In this document: one piece after another, positions 56,327 through 64,000 of the stretch
Layout: every line of letters begins with the position of its first letter
How positions within the stretch are numbered: position 1 is the first letter of the stretch
Assembly: GCF_040822065.1 (NCBI RefSeq)
Contig: NZ_CP162005.1
Coordinates: 2,356,001 to 2,420,000 of the forward strand
Direction: 5' to 3'
DNA length: 64,000 nucleotides
Source of the DNA: Pedobacter sp. WC2423
Lineage (GTDB): Bacteria > Bacteroidota > Bacteroidia > Sphingobacteriales > Sphingobacteriaceae
Notes under the pieces: model-generated
The model's input: the letters and a program-made list of their open reading frames with translations, nothing else
The model's database searches: none
Told to the model about the DNA's origin: nothing
Translations under genes and position numbers: made by a program

Positions 56327-56851
56327 TCAGCCCGGGCTTTGCAGCCATCTTTTCATTATTCTGATCACTAACGGCATCACTACCCAGGTCAGCAGGCCAA
56401 CCATCGATGCTGCTGTAATCAAGAGCCGGGCAACAGGTGCCAGATCTTTGATGAACAATCCGATGGTATAGTATAAAAATATACTGGTTGGAAATACCCC
56501 GCAGAGTGTAGCCATTGCCATTTTCCATCGTGGTGGTGGCGAAGGGGACCGAAACCATGCTTCCAGTCCCATCAGCTGCCGGTAGACCGGGGCTTCTGTA
56601 AGGGTTGAAGCATAAGCTTCCCATGCTTTAAACTGTGCTGAATTATAAAAAAAGTCACGCTCCTGCTCATCCTCAAATGTTCTGAGAATGCCAATCTCAT
56701 TGTGCGCTGCTCCCGGAAAAGAAGAGATCATCGCTGCTCCATGCACACCTCCATGTGTAAAGGACTCTCCAAGAAAATGGTGCAGGGATTCTTTAAACTC
56801 CTGTTCTTTTCCAGGAAGTATTTTTCGGGTTATCGCAACGTGTATAGCCAT
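56327..56851 (-). CDS. ABM-domain protein with C-terminal membrane helices
   Basis: 174 residues. The first 105 form an antibiotic-biosynthesis-monooxygenase-like ferredoxin-type domain (IHVAITRKILPGKEQEFKESLHHFLGES, EIGILRTFEDEQERDFFYNSAQFKAWEA). Residues 108-165 contain two or three hydrophobic segments (AMATLCGVFPTSIFLYYTIGLFI, VARLLITAASMVGLLTWVVMPLVI). ABM domains act as small oxygenases, haem-handling proteins or mere dimerisation folds. Active-site residues are not conserved enough to tell. The gene converges on the HTCS with only a 3-bp gap. Function unknown beyond a membrane-tethered ABM fold. Confidence 0.8.
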   Translation of the reverse strand: MAIHVAITRKILPGKEQEFKESLHHFLGESFTHGGVHGAAMISSFPGAAHNEIGILRTFEDEQERDFFYNSAQFKAWEAYASTLTEAPVYRQLMGLEAWFRSPSPPPRWKMAMATLCGVFPTSIFLYYTIGLFIKDLAPVARLLITAASMVGLLTWVVMPLVIRIMKRWLQSPG

Positions 56852-56999
56852 ATCATACCATTTTCAACTAAAGTAAAAAGAATACTAAATATAATTCAAT
56901 GATCTCTCCTGTAATTTGAAACACGATTTCTGTCAGTTCAAACTATTTAAAAAAAACACGGCCTCATCCTCTCACATATTTGCAGAAAACAATTGCAAA

Positions 57000-58097
57000 A
57001 TGAATCAGCATAGCACAGGCAAATATTCAAAACGAAATCTCTTTATAGGTATAATCCTGCTATTTTGTATATCGGCAATAATATGGTACCGTTTAAGCGC
57101 CAATCAGGATGCTGCACAAAATGAGATTAAACAAGAGCTGAAAACAGTTGGCTATTCAGCCCGGGCAGCAATCGTGAGGGAAATTAGTTTTTCTGATGCC
57201 TTTAATTACAGAGGGACAGTAGAAGCAGGAAAAATAATCACCTTAAATTCAGAAACAGATGGTAAGCTTGTTTTTTTTGCCGGAGAAAAAGGAAAAGAAG
57301 TCAGTAAAGGATCAGTACTGGCAAAAATAGATAAATCAACACGTCTCTCCTCTTTTCAGATCAGCACTGATACTTATGAAAAATCAAAAAGTGATTATAC
57401 AAAGTTGAAAGAATTACTGGCCTCGGGAAATGCATCTGGCATGGAGGTGGAAAATGCAAAACTCCAGATGCAGAATGCAGCCTCTCAGTTAAATATTAGT
57501 AGAAAACAAGTTAGTCAGACGCTTGTTCTGGTTCCCGAAACCGGAACTATTATAGATAAAAAGGTAAATCAGGGCGAATATGTTAGTGCAGGTAGTCCGC
57601 TGGGATTGATGGCCTGCCTGGATAAAGTACTGGTAAACATATTTGTAATGGAGAATGATGTTGCTTTACTAAAAAAAGGTATGCAGGTAGTAGTGCATGC
57701 AGATGCCTATCCAGGTACGCTGTATACCGGAAAGATAACAGCGATTATACCTGTAGCATCCGCTGCAAAGACATTTCCTGTAGAGATTAGCATTGTCAAC
57801 AATAAAAAACAACGGTTATTAGCAGGTATGACTGTAGCTGTCATCCTGGATCCTGATAAAAAATCCAAAGCACTGGTTATCCCGCGTACTGCACTGGCAA
57901 GAGATAAAAATCAGGCAGCAGTTTATTTAATACACCATTCCAATCAGCCAGTTAAAACTCCAATCCTGCTTGGAAAAACATATGACACTTACCTTGCCGT
58001 GTCTCAGGGACTAAAGGCCGGTGATACAGTGATGACCTCAGGTCTGCTCAATGTAGAACCCGGTAAAAAAATACAATGGCTTAACGTACAGCAATAA
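57000..58097 (+). CDS. RND efflux membrane-fusion (adaptor) protein
   Basis: Periplasmic adaptor that links the RND pump to the outer-membrane channel. It has 365 residues from the ATG at 57000 (MNQHSTGKYSKRN). An N-terminal anchor helix (LFIGIILLFCISAIIWYRL) is followed by a lipoyl-like half (ITLNSETDGKLVFFAGEKGKEVSKGSVLAKID), a short helical hairpin (about 120-165), the second lipoyl half (TGTIIDKKVNQGEYVSAGSPLGLM) and beta-barrel/membrane-proximal domains. A longer reading frame opens at 56916, but its first 28 codons lie in a noncoding leader that is repeated at 31362-31390, so the inner ATG is preferred. It is 38 bp before the pump gene. Confidence 0.9.
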   Translation: MNQHSTGKYSKRNLFIGIILLFCISAIIWYRLSANQDAAQNEIKQELKTVGYSARAAIVREISFSDAFNYRGTVEAGKIITLNSETDGKLVFFAGEKGKEVSKGSVLAKIDKSTRLSSFQISTDTYEKSKSDYTKLKELLASGNASGMEVENAKLQMQNAASQLNISRKQVSQTLVLVPETGTIIDKKVNQGEYVSAGSPLGLMACLDKVLVNIFVMENDVALLKKGMQVVVHADAYPGTLYTGKITAIIPVASAAKTFPVEISIVNNKKQRLLAGMTVAVILDPDKKSKALVIPRTALARDKNQAAVYLIHHSNQPVKTPILLGKTYDTYLAVSQGLKAGDTVMTSGLLNVEPGKKIQWLNVQQ

Positions 58098-58135
58098 GCT
58101 ATTCCATTAATTTTTACATCAATTAATTTATTCTT

Positions 58136-61100
58136 ATGAGTGTCACCGGACTGGCTATCAAAAGGCCGATCTTATTCATTGTATTCTTCCTGATTCTTGG
58201 TTGTCTGAGCGTAATCAGCTATCAGAAACTAAAATATGAATTGCTGCCAAACCTGGCAACACCAACTATTACCGTGATTACAGCCTATCCCGGGGCTTCA
58301 CCAGAGGACGTAGAGAACAGTGTAACAAAAAAAATTGAGGATGCTGTTGCCGGAGTAAGCAAAAGCAAAAAGGTAAATTCACTGTCTTCAGATAATCTAT
58401 CTGTGGTTTCCATTGAATTTATGGCAGATGCGAACCCTGATCAGGCAGAGCAAGAGGTTCAGCGTGCTGTAAACAGCACTTTAGCCGATTTCCCTACTGG
58501 TGTTAAAGCGCCTGTACTGGAAAAATTCAACGTAAATGACCTCCCCGTTTTGAAACTGGCGGTTACAGCATCGATCTCACCTCCGGCATTATATGAGCTG
58601 GTGAATAATACCCTTAAATCCAGGTTAGCACAAATTAAGGGTGTTGGCAAGGTGAAGATACTCGGAGGGACACCAAAAGAAATTAAAGTACTGGCAAAGC
58701 AGGATAAACTCATCAGTAGTGGTCTGTCTATCACCGACGTTTATGAGACTATCCGAAAAGCAAACACAGATTATCCTGTGGGAACAGTCAAAGACAGTGA
58801 CGCACAATTCGGAGTTAAACTTGGCGGGAAACTGACCGATACCAACATGGTTAAAAACCTGAAGATCAAAAATTATCCTGATGGCAGCAGCCTGAGTGTG
58901 AAAGACGTAGCCAGTATTCAAATCAGTCATAAAGATGAAGAAATCAGTAGTCGCCTTAACGGTAAATCTTCTATCGCATTATTTATCAATAAACAATCCG
59001 GAGCCAATGCAGCCGAAGTAACCCAGGTAGTGAGAGAAGAACTGCAGCGCATTGAAAAGGAATATGCTGCTAAAAAGATCAAATTCAATGTAGCTCAGGA
59101 TAGTTCCGAATTTACGCTTGAAGCAGCACATCAGGTATATGATGATTTGGGTATAGCAATCTTACTGGTTGCACTGGTTATGCTCGTGTTTTTGCACAGT
59201 CTCCGCAATTCTCTGATCATCATGGTTTCCATACCAGCCTCACTTTTCAGTGCCTTCATTATGATGTATGCACTGGATTATTCATTAAACCTGATGACTT
59301 TGCTGGCTATGAGCCTGGTCATTGGTGTACTGGTTGATGATTCTATAGTTGTTTTAGAAAACATTTACCACCACCTGGAAATGGGAAAAGACAAACGTAC
59401 CGCTGCACTGGACGGCCGCAATGAGATCGGATTTGCCGCTTTGTCCATTACCCTGGTAGATGTCGTGGTGTTTTTGCCGATGGCGCTGGTGCCAGGGCTG
59501 GTGGGTAGTCTGATCAAAGAATTTTCACTGGTTATCGTTGTTTCTACCTTGTCAAGTTTAGTCGTTTCCTTTACACTGACCCCAATGATTGCTTCACGCT
59601 TTGCTAAATTGGAAATTTTAAACAGAAAGACAATTTTCGGCAGAATGAGTTTGTGGTTTGAAGCACAAATGCAGCGTATCACTGAAGCTTACGGCAAATT
59701 GCTGAACTGGAGCTTAAATCACCGTATTATTATCGGCCTGGTTGCTTTTACTATTTTAGCCAGTTCCCTGCTCCTGCTTACTTCGAACATTGTAGGTACT
59801 GAATTTCTACCCGCAGCAGATAAGGGCGAATTGTCCCTGTTCGTGGATATGCAGCCAGGCACAAAATTAAATGAAACAAAAGCCACTGTCGATAGCATCG
59901 AAAAAAAGCTGAAAGCTATACCGGAAATCAATAAAGTATTTTCCAATACAGGCTATCAGAATGATGGTTTCAATGAAAAATATGGTGCAAATATCGCAAC
60001 TATCAATATCACACTGGTACCTGCCGCTGCCCGAAAGAAAAGTTTATCAGAGCTATCAAGAGATTTAAAATCACTTTCTATGACTGTTACAGGCGTGAAA
60101 AGCAGGGTTTCACCCATCGGTTTATTTGGTGCAAATGAAGCACCGGTACAGTTACTGATTACCGGGACTAACAGAGATAGTATAAATTCAGCAGCAACCC
60201 TTATTCTTAATCAGATCCGCAGTGTGAGTGGTGTAGTGAGCCCGAGATTATCATCCGAAGCAGGTAAACCAGAGATGAAGCTGGTAGTTGACCGTGAATT
60301 GATGTCTAAATTGGGTTTAAGCATAGAAACAGTTGGAGAAACCATGCGCATGGCTGTTTATGGCAATGATCAGCTTAAATTCCGTGACCAGGACAAAGAA
60401 ACAGATACCAGGATACAATTGGATGTGAACGACCGCCATCAAACAGATCAGTTATTGAAACTTACTTTCATTAATAGTGATAATGAGCTGGTCTATCTCA
60501 ATCAATTTGCCAAAGTGGTTCAGCAATCAGGTCCGTCAGTTCTTGGACGAAGAAATAAACAGCCCAGTATTACCCTGCTTGCCCAGGTGGCTGGCAAACC
60601 AGTTGGTGATGTCGGTGAAGCCATCAAAAAGGAGATACAGAAGTTAGCTATTCCTAAAGACATTAAAGTATTATATGAGGGCGACCTTGAACTCCAGGAT
60701 GATTCCTTCACAAACTTAGGAATGGCTTTAATGGTGTCTTTTGGCCTGATATACCTCATTATGGTTACACTTTATAACAACTGGCTGTTTCCTTTTGTGA
60801 TTCTTTTTTCCATACCGCTGGCTATTTCCGGAGCGCTGCTTGCACTTGCTTTAACAGCCAGGTCAATGAACGTTTTTTCAATTTTCGGATTGATTATGAT
60901 GATGGGGCTGGTGGTGAAAAATGGTATTTTACTAGTAGATAAAACCAACGATCTTTTAAAGGATTCAAGTGAAAGTGAGCAGGTTAATCAATCACTTATC
61001 GAAGCCGGCAAGGCAAGGTTCAGGCCAATATTAATGACAACACTGGCTATGGTAATTGGCATGTTACCCCTTGCACTGGCCAATGGTGCCTCCTCTGCTT

Positions 61101-62614
61101 TTAGCAGTGGACTGGCCTGGGTTTTAATTGGCGGATTAAGCAGCAGTATGTTTCTGACATTGGTCGTTGTACCTGTTGTGTACCAGAGTATGGTCAGGTT
61201 AAAAATTACCCTGGCAGTGATATGGCTGAAAATTACCTCCAAAAAAATCAAAGTACCAGTCAAATCAGGTATAATTACGCTGCTGATCGGCATTAGCTTT
61301 ACAGGCCGCGCCAGTGCACAGGATAAAATAACCCTTTCGCTGAAAGATGCAGTATCAACAGGTCTGAGCACTAATCAGCAAATTAAACTTTCAGAGCTTG
61401 AAGCCAGCAAAGCAAAATACAGTTTAAAAGAAGCCCAATCCTATAAATATCCGCAAGTGGGGATTTCCATGGAATACGACCGGAATATCAAACCGGCAGT
61501 TTTCTTCCTCCCTGCTTTTGGTATCAACTCTGCTTCACAAATTACCTTTGACGACTCTCAGCTGCAGCCTATAGCCGCATCCTCCAAAAATGCCTATAAC
61601 GCAAACGTTAACCTCAGTATGCCAATTTTTAATAGAGAAGTTACTGGAAATGTAAAGACTGCCCGTTTAAATGAAGCTTTAAACAAGGCTGGAATAGAAC
61701 TGAGCCGATGGGAACTCGCAGATGAAATCCGCAAAGCCTACTTTAATATTTTAATTTCCCGGCAAAACCTTACGCTCACCGATGCTGCATTAAAAAGGTC
61801 TCAGCGCCATTTAAAAGACAGTCATATTTTATTTGAGAAAGGCTACGCCAATAAAAGCGATACACTGACTGCCTGGAGTAATGTTGAGCTGATGGAGATC
61901 AACGCTGCCAAAGCCAGAAGTGCCGTTATGCAATCGGGAAACTACCTGAAATCTCTGCTGAATTTCCCATTGGGTAAAGAGCTGGAACTAACCGATACGG
62001 TAGGCGTTCAATTACTGGGTGATCAGCAACAGGTCATGGAACAGCTCAGTCCTTCAACTCATGATAAACGGCCTGATTTTAAAATCAATGACTGGAAAAT
62101 GCAAATTGCACAACAACAGCTTGAAAATGAGCGGTCAAAATATCTGCCATCCCTGGCTTTTGTGAGTCAGTATTCTTTGCAGGCTCAGTCAGATAATTTC
62201 AATTTCGATCATTATAATGTGCCCAATAGTTTTTATTTAGGCATCAAATTGAGTATTCCCGTTTTTACAGGGTTTCGCACCAATGCAAGGGTTACACAAA
62301 GTAAGCTGGCATTAGCACAGGCGGTTATGGAACGCAGTTTATTGGAAAGTCAGGCCAATCTGCAGCTCAGCAATAACCGCCTGGTTATTCAGGAAAATTC
62401 AAAAAAGATCAAAGGCTTTGAACATATCAGATCTGCAAGGCAGCAAGCCATAGATTTTATACAAGCCAGATGGCAAAAAGGCTTTGCTAAATATAGTGAA
62501 GTAGCTGATGCAGAACTACAATTAGTCCAGGCCAATAACGACTATACCCAAAGTATTTTCGAATACCTGACCGCAGTTGCAGGTTATTATAAAGCAACAG
62601 GAAATATACTTTAA
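58136..62614 (+). CDS. RND efflux pump fused to a TolC-type outer-membrane channel
   Basis: A 1492-residue fusion. Residues 1-1030 are a complete HAE-type RND permease: FFLILGCLSVISYQKL helix 1, porter domains (PNLATPTITVITAYPGASPEDVE), D401-D402 in TM4 (VLVDDSIVVLEN) and K928 in TM10 (GLVVKNGILLVDKTND) form the proton relay. After TM12 a basic stretch (about 1030-1045) leads to a hydrophobic segment, SGIITLLIGISFTGRASAQ, ending in an Ala-X-Ala site at 1059-1061. The remaining 431 residues are a TolC/OEP domain (ITLSLKDAVSTGLSTNQQIKLSE, repeated helical hairpins, LSIPVFTGFRTNARV). The fusion gives pump and channel in equal amounts; possible processing at the internal site is inferred. The substrate is probably a lipophilic drug. 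Confidence 0.92.
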   Translation: MSVTGLAIKRPILFIVFFLILGCLSVISYQKLKYELLPNLATPTITVITAYPGASPEDVENSVTKKIEDAVAGVSKSKKVNSLSSDNLSVVSIEFMADANPDQAEQEVQRAVNSTLADFPTGVKAPVLEKFNVNDLPVLKLAVTASISPPALYELVNNTLKSRLAQIKGVGKVKILGGTPKEIKVLAKQDKLISSGLSITDVYETIRKANTDYPVGTVKDSDAQFGVKLGGKLTDTNMVKNLKIKNYPDGSSLSVKDVASIQISHKDEEISSRLNGKSSIALFINKQSGANAAEVTQVVREELQRIEKEYAAKKIKFNVAQDSSEFTLEAAHQVYDDLGIAILLVALVMLVFLHSLRNSLIIMVSIPASLFSAFIMMYALDYSLNLMTLLAMSLVIGVLVDDSIVVLENIYHHLEMGKDKRTAALDGRNEIGFAALSITLVDVVVFLPMALVPGLVGSLIKEFSLVIVVSTLSSLVVSFTLTPMIASRFAKLEILNRKTIFGRMSLWFEAQMQRITEAYGKLLNWSLNHRIIIGLVAFTILASSLLLLTSNIVGTEFLPAADKGELSLFVDMQPGTKLNETKATVDSIEKKLKAIPEINKVFSNTGYQNDGFNEKYGANIATINITLVPAAARKKSLSELSRDLKSLSMTVTGVKSRVSPIGLFGANEAPVQLLITGTNRDSINSAATLILNQIRSVSGVVSPRLSSEAGKPEMKLVVDRELMSKLGLSIETVGETMRMAVYGNDQLKFRDQDKETDTRIQLDVNDRHQTDQLLKLTFINSDNELVYLNQFAKVVQQSGPSVLGRRNKQPSITLLAQVAGKPVGDVGEAIKKEIQKLAIPKDIKVLYEGDLELQDDSFTNLGMALMVSFGLIYLIMVTLYNNWLFPFVILFSIPLAISGALLALALTARSMNVFSIFGLIMMMGLVVKNGILLVDKTNDLLKDSSESEQVNQSLIEAGKARFRPILMTTLAMVIGMLPLALANGASSAFSSGLAWVLIGGLSSSMFLTLVVVPVVYQSMVRLKITLAVIWLKITSKKIKVPVKSGIITLLIGISFTGRASAQDKITLSLKDAVSTGLSTNQQIKLSELEASKAKYSLKEAQSYKYPQVGISMEYDRNIKPAVFFLPAFGINSASQITFDDSQLQPIAASSKNAYNANVNLSMPIFNREVTGNVKTARLNEALNKAGIELSRWELADEIRKAYFNILISRQNLTLTDAALKRSQRHLKDSHILFEKGYANKSDTLTAWSNVELMEINAAKARSAVMQSGNYLKSLLNFPLGKELELTDTVGVQLLGDQQQVMEQLSPSTHDKRPDFKINDWKMQIAQQQLENERSKYLPSLAFVSQYSLQAQSDNFNFDHYNVPNSFYLGIKLSIPVFTGFRTNARVTQSKLALAQAVMERSLLESQANLQLSNNRLVIQENSKKIKGFEHIRSARQQAIDFIQARWQKGFAKYSEVADAELQLVQANNDYTQSIFEYLTAVAGYYKATGNIL

Positions 62615-62623
62615 ACAAATTTT

Positions 62624-63250
62624 ATGAAAACTAAATTCCTTATTCCCCTGATTTGTATCACAATATCAGCATTCACTGTTCAGGCACAAAACAATGAAGA
62701 TGTGACCAGCCGGAAATTCTACTTTGATTTTGGAGGCGCTATTGGTGTTTTCATTCCTTTTGACCAGGCCAGTGATCAGAAAACGCTTGTAGGTTCCAAT
62801 GCCATGACTTATCTGCAGGTTAATTATCACCAAAACTATTTTGCCAAATTACAATTTGGACAAACTACTGTTGATTTTAAATCCCAGACTTCATTCGGAG
62901 CTTTAAATTCAATCGTCAGTGCTAAAGCAAATAGTACTAATCTGGGGATGAGTTTTGGTTATCAGCGTAGCTTTGGTAAATGGCAGCCATTTATTCTGGG
63001 TGGTGCCGGTGCTTCCTTTATTGACGTTCCGGCCAGCTCTTTTGATGCGAAAACAAATACGATAAATCACACCACATCTTCTGCAACAAATCTATATATC
63101 AATGCCGGGGCCGGGGTAAACTTCAAGATTTCAAACTCCTTTATCATCTTTACTGAGGCACAAGGATCCACCATTCCGGATCTGCCAAAAAATTCAAATA
63201 CGCATCTCAGTGGAATAAGTGCACTGATCGGTATTAAAGCCACCTTATAA
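62624..63250 (+). CDS. Outer-membrane beta-barrel protein (OmpW/OmpA-like small barrel)
   Basis: A 208-residue exported protein. The signal peptide ends near AFTVQAQN (22). The mature part alternates amphipathic beta strands with turns (KFYFDFGGAIGVFIPF, YLQVNYHQNYFAKLQFGQT, LGMSFGYQRSFGKWQPFILGGAGASF, NLYINAGAGVNFKISNSFIIFTEAQGS) and ends ISALIGIKATL, with the aromatic/hydrophobic finish expected of an eight-stranded barrel. It starts 9 bp after the RND-TolC stop and so belongs to the efflux operon. Its role there is unknown. Confidence 0.8.
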   Translation: MKTKFLIPLICITISAFTVQAQNNEDVTSRKFYFDFGGAIGVFIPFDQASDQKTLVGSNAMTYLQVNYHQNYFAKLQFGQTTVDFKSQTSFGALNSIVSAKANSTNLGMSFGYQRSFGKWQPFILGGAGASFIDVPASSFDAKTNTINHTTSSATNLYINAGAGVNFKISNSFIIFTEAQGSTIPDLPKNSNTHLSGISALIGIKATL

Positions 63251-63308
63251 CTTATAACTAAATTTAATATGCGCTATAAATCCAAAATAGTTATGTCTAC
63301 TTTAGCAT

Positions 63309-64000
63309 ATGCATAAGCACAGCTATAAATTATTCAGGATTTATGGATATCCAGGTTTTGGATTATTTTTATATCTGATTCTTGTCCTGCTTAATCCATA
63401 CGAACGCAGCTATAATAGCTGGCGTTTTTATAAGCAGCTGGATTTCATACTGGAGTTTATTTTTTGCACAACTTTTGCAGCGGTATTATTTGAAACCGGT
63501 ATCCAGCTGACCATATTATTGAATAAATGGTACCCTTGGGAAACGCGTATGAAAAGCAGGTTCGGTATTCAGCTTTCCCTGCATATTGCCATTGTTTATT
63601 TGTTGCTCAATATATTTTTTAAATATAAGTTTCCGGCCCGTTTCGAATATGATGAATTACTATTGAGACAGACTATTATTGTAGGTGTCATTTGTTCCTT
63701 GTTGGTTACCGCAGTTTTTACAGCAGAATATTTCTTTTATAAATGGAACGATGCAAAGTTGAAATCGCTGGAAATGGAACAATTGACCACACAGGCCCAA
63801 CTTGATGCACTGAAGTTACAGCTTGACCCGCATTTCCTGTTTAACAACCTTAGTATAGTCACTGCTTTGGTAGAAGATCAGCCAGCTACAGCAATTTCCT
63901 ACCTGGTTAAACTTTCCTCTATTTACCGGTATATGCTTGCCAACAGAATGCACAATATGATTCCACTTAAAGATGAACTGGAATTTATAAAGGCCTACTT
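63309..64000 (+). CDS. LytS-type sensor histidine kinase (3' end outside window)
   Basis: About 230 residues are visible from the ATG at 63309 (MHKHSYKLFRIYG). Four hydrophobic segments precede a short coiled coil, then the His-kinase domain of the LytS/YehU group begins with QLDPHFLFNNLSIVTAL; H175 is the phospho-acceptor. It continues YLVKLSSIYRYMLANR...IPLKDELEFIKAY, where the window ends before the ATPase domain. Such kinases usually have a LytTR response-regulator gene directly downstream, outside the window. It is 58 bp after the barrel gene. Signal unknown. Confidence 0.9.
   Translation, partial: MHKHSYKLFRIYGYPGFGLFLYLILVLLNPYERSYNSWRFYKQLDFILEFIFCTTFAAVLFETGIQLTILLNKWYPWETRMKSRFGIQLSLHIAIVYLLLNIFFKYKFPARFEYDELLLRQTIIVGVICSLLVTAVFTAEYFFYKWNDAKLKSLEMEQLTTQAQLDALKLQLDPHFLFNNLSIVTALVEDQPATAISYLVKLSSIYRYMLANRMHNMIPLKDELEFIKAY

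Noticed and set aside
56916..56999. 28-codon N-terminal extension of the efflux adaptor
   Set aside because: The extension overlaps a leader block that is repeated as noncoding DNA before 31391, and the inner ATG gives a normal anchored adaptor.
1..64000. Search for CRISPR arrays, tRNA/rRNA genes, transposases, phage genes and attachment sites
   Set aside because: No regularly spaced repeats, RNA-gene signatures or recombinase/transposase ORFs were seen by eye; short degenerate elements could still be missed.

Overview
The window looks like a chromosomal segment of a Bacteroidota member, most likely a Sphingobacteriaceae species close to Pedobacter. The evidence is four SusC/SusD-type outer-membrane pairs, two hybrid two-component systems (HTCS), a Nudix-type AraR regulator, a sigma/FecR pair of the Bacteroidetes type, an AT-rich background and a candidate Bacteroidetes -7 box (TAnnTTTG). 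I see no rRNA, tRNA, CRISPR array, insertion sequence or phage gene.

Region 1 (1-30137) is an L-arabinose and arabinan/arabinogalactan utilisation island. On the minus strand, SusC, SusD and two GH51 alpha-L-arabinofuranosidases form polysaccharide utilisation locus (PUL) 1; the last gene runs off the left edge. A lipoprotein aldose 1-epimerase (minus) and the Nudix-family regulator araR (plus) are divergent. PUL2 (minus) is SusC, SusD, GH30 and GH35, with an HTCS and an internally shortened GH43 upstream of it. On the plus strand araB-araD-araA and a sodium/sugar symporter form the catabolic operon. Five copies of a 23-bp palindrome (ATAAACGT-N7-ACGTTTAT) tie this together as a probable AraR regulon. 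Two lie before SusC1, one between galM and araR, one before GH43-HTCS and one just before araB.

Region 2 (30154-36796) is mixed: an HxlR regulator, an orphan ECF-like sigma factor, a decayed 5-prime fragment of an efflux adaptor gene, a membrane fatty-acid desaturase with a small cysteine-poor HMA-like protein, an acyltransferase-3 membrane protein, a membrane-bound LytTR regulator and a hybrid histidine kinase.

Region 3 (37135-45422) is an ECF sigma - FecR anti-sigma - STN-domain SusC - SusD - TlpA-like thioredoxin operon with no carbohydrate-active enzyme, so its substrate is unknown. It ends at a strong bidirectional terminator.

Region 4 (45460-56323) is a fructan PUL: GH32, SusD, SusC and a sugar-porter MFS permease on the minus strand. 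Divergent from these is an HTCS whose sensor is a periplasmic-binding-protein domain, the layout known for the fructose-sensing BT1754 system of Bacteroides thetaiotaomicron. The shared promoter region holds a 15-bp inverted repeat and a half-site 22 bp downstream.

Region 5 (56327-64000) has an ABM-domain membrane protein and an efflux operon: a membrane-fusion protein, a 1492-residue RND pump fused to a TolC-type outer-membrane channel, and a small beta-barrel protein. A LytS-type histidine kinase runs off the right edge.

Most of the window is recognisable biology. The less ordinary items are the AraR-to-HTCS cascade architecture, the GH43 internal deletion, the RND-TolC fusion with an internal export-like signal, the duplicated adaptor-gene leader before the desaturase, and the paired repeats in front of the two HTCS-controlled PULs.
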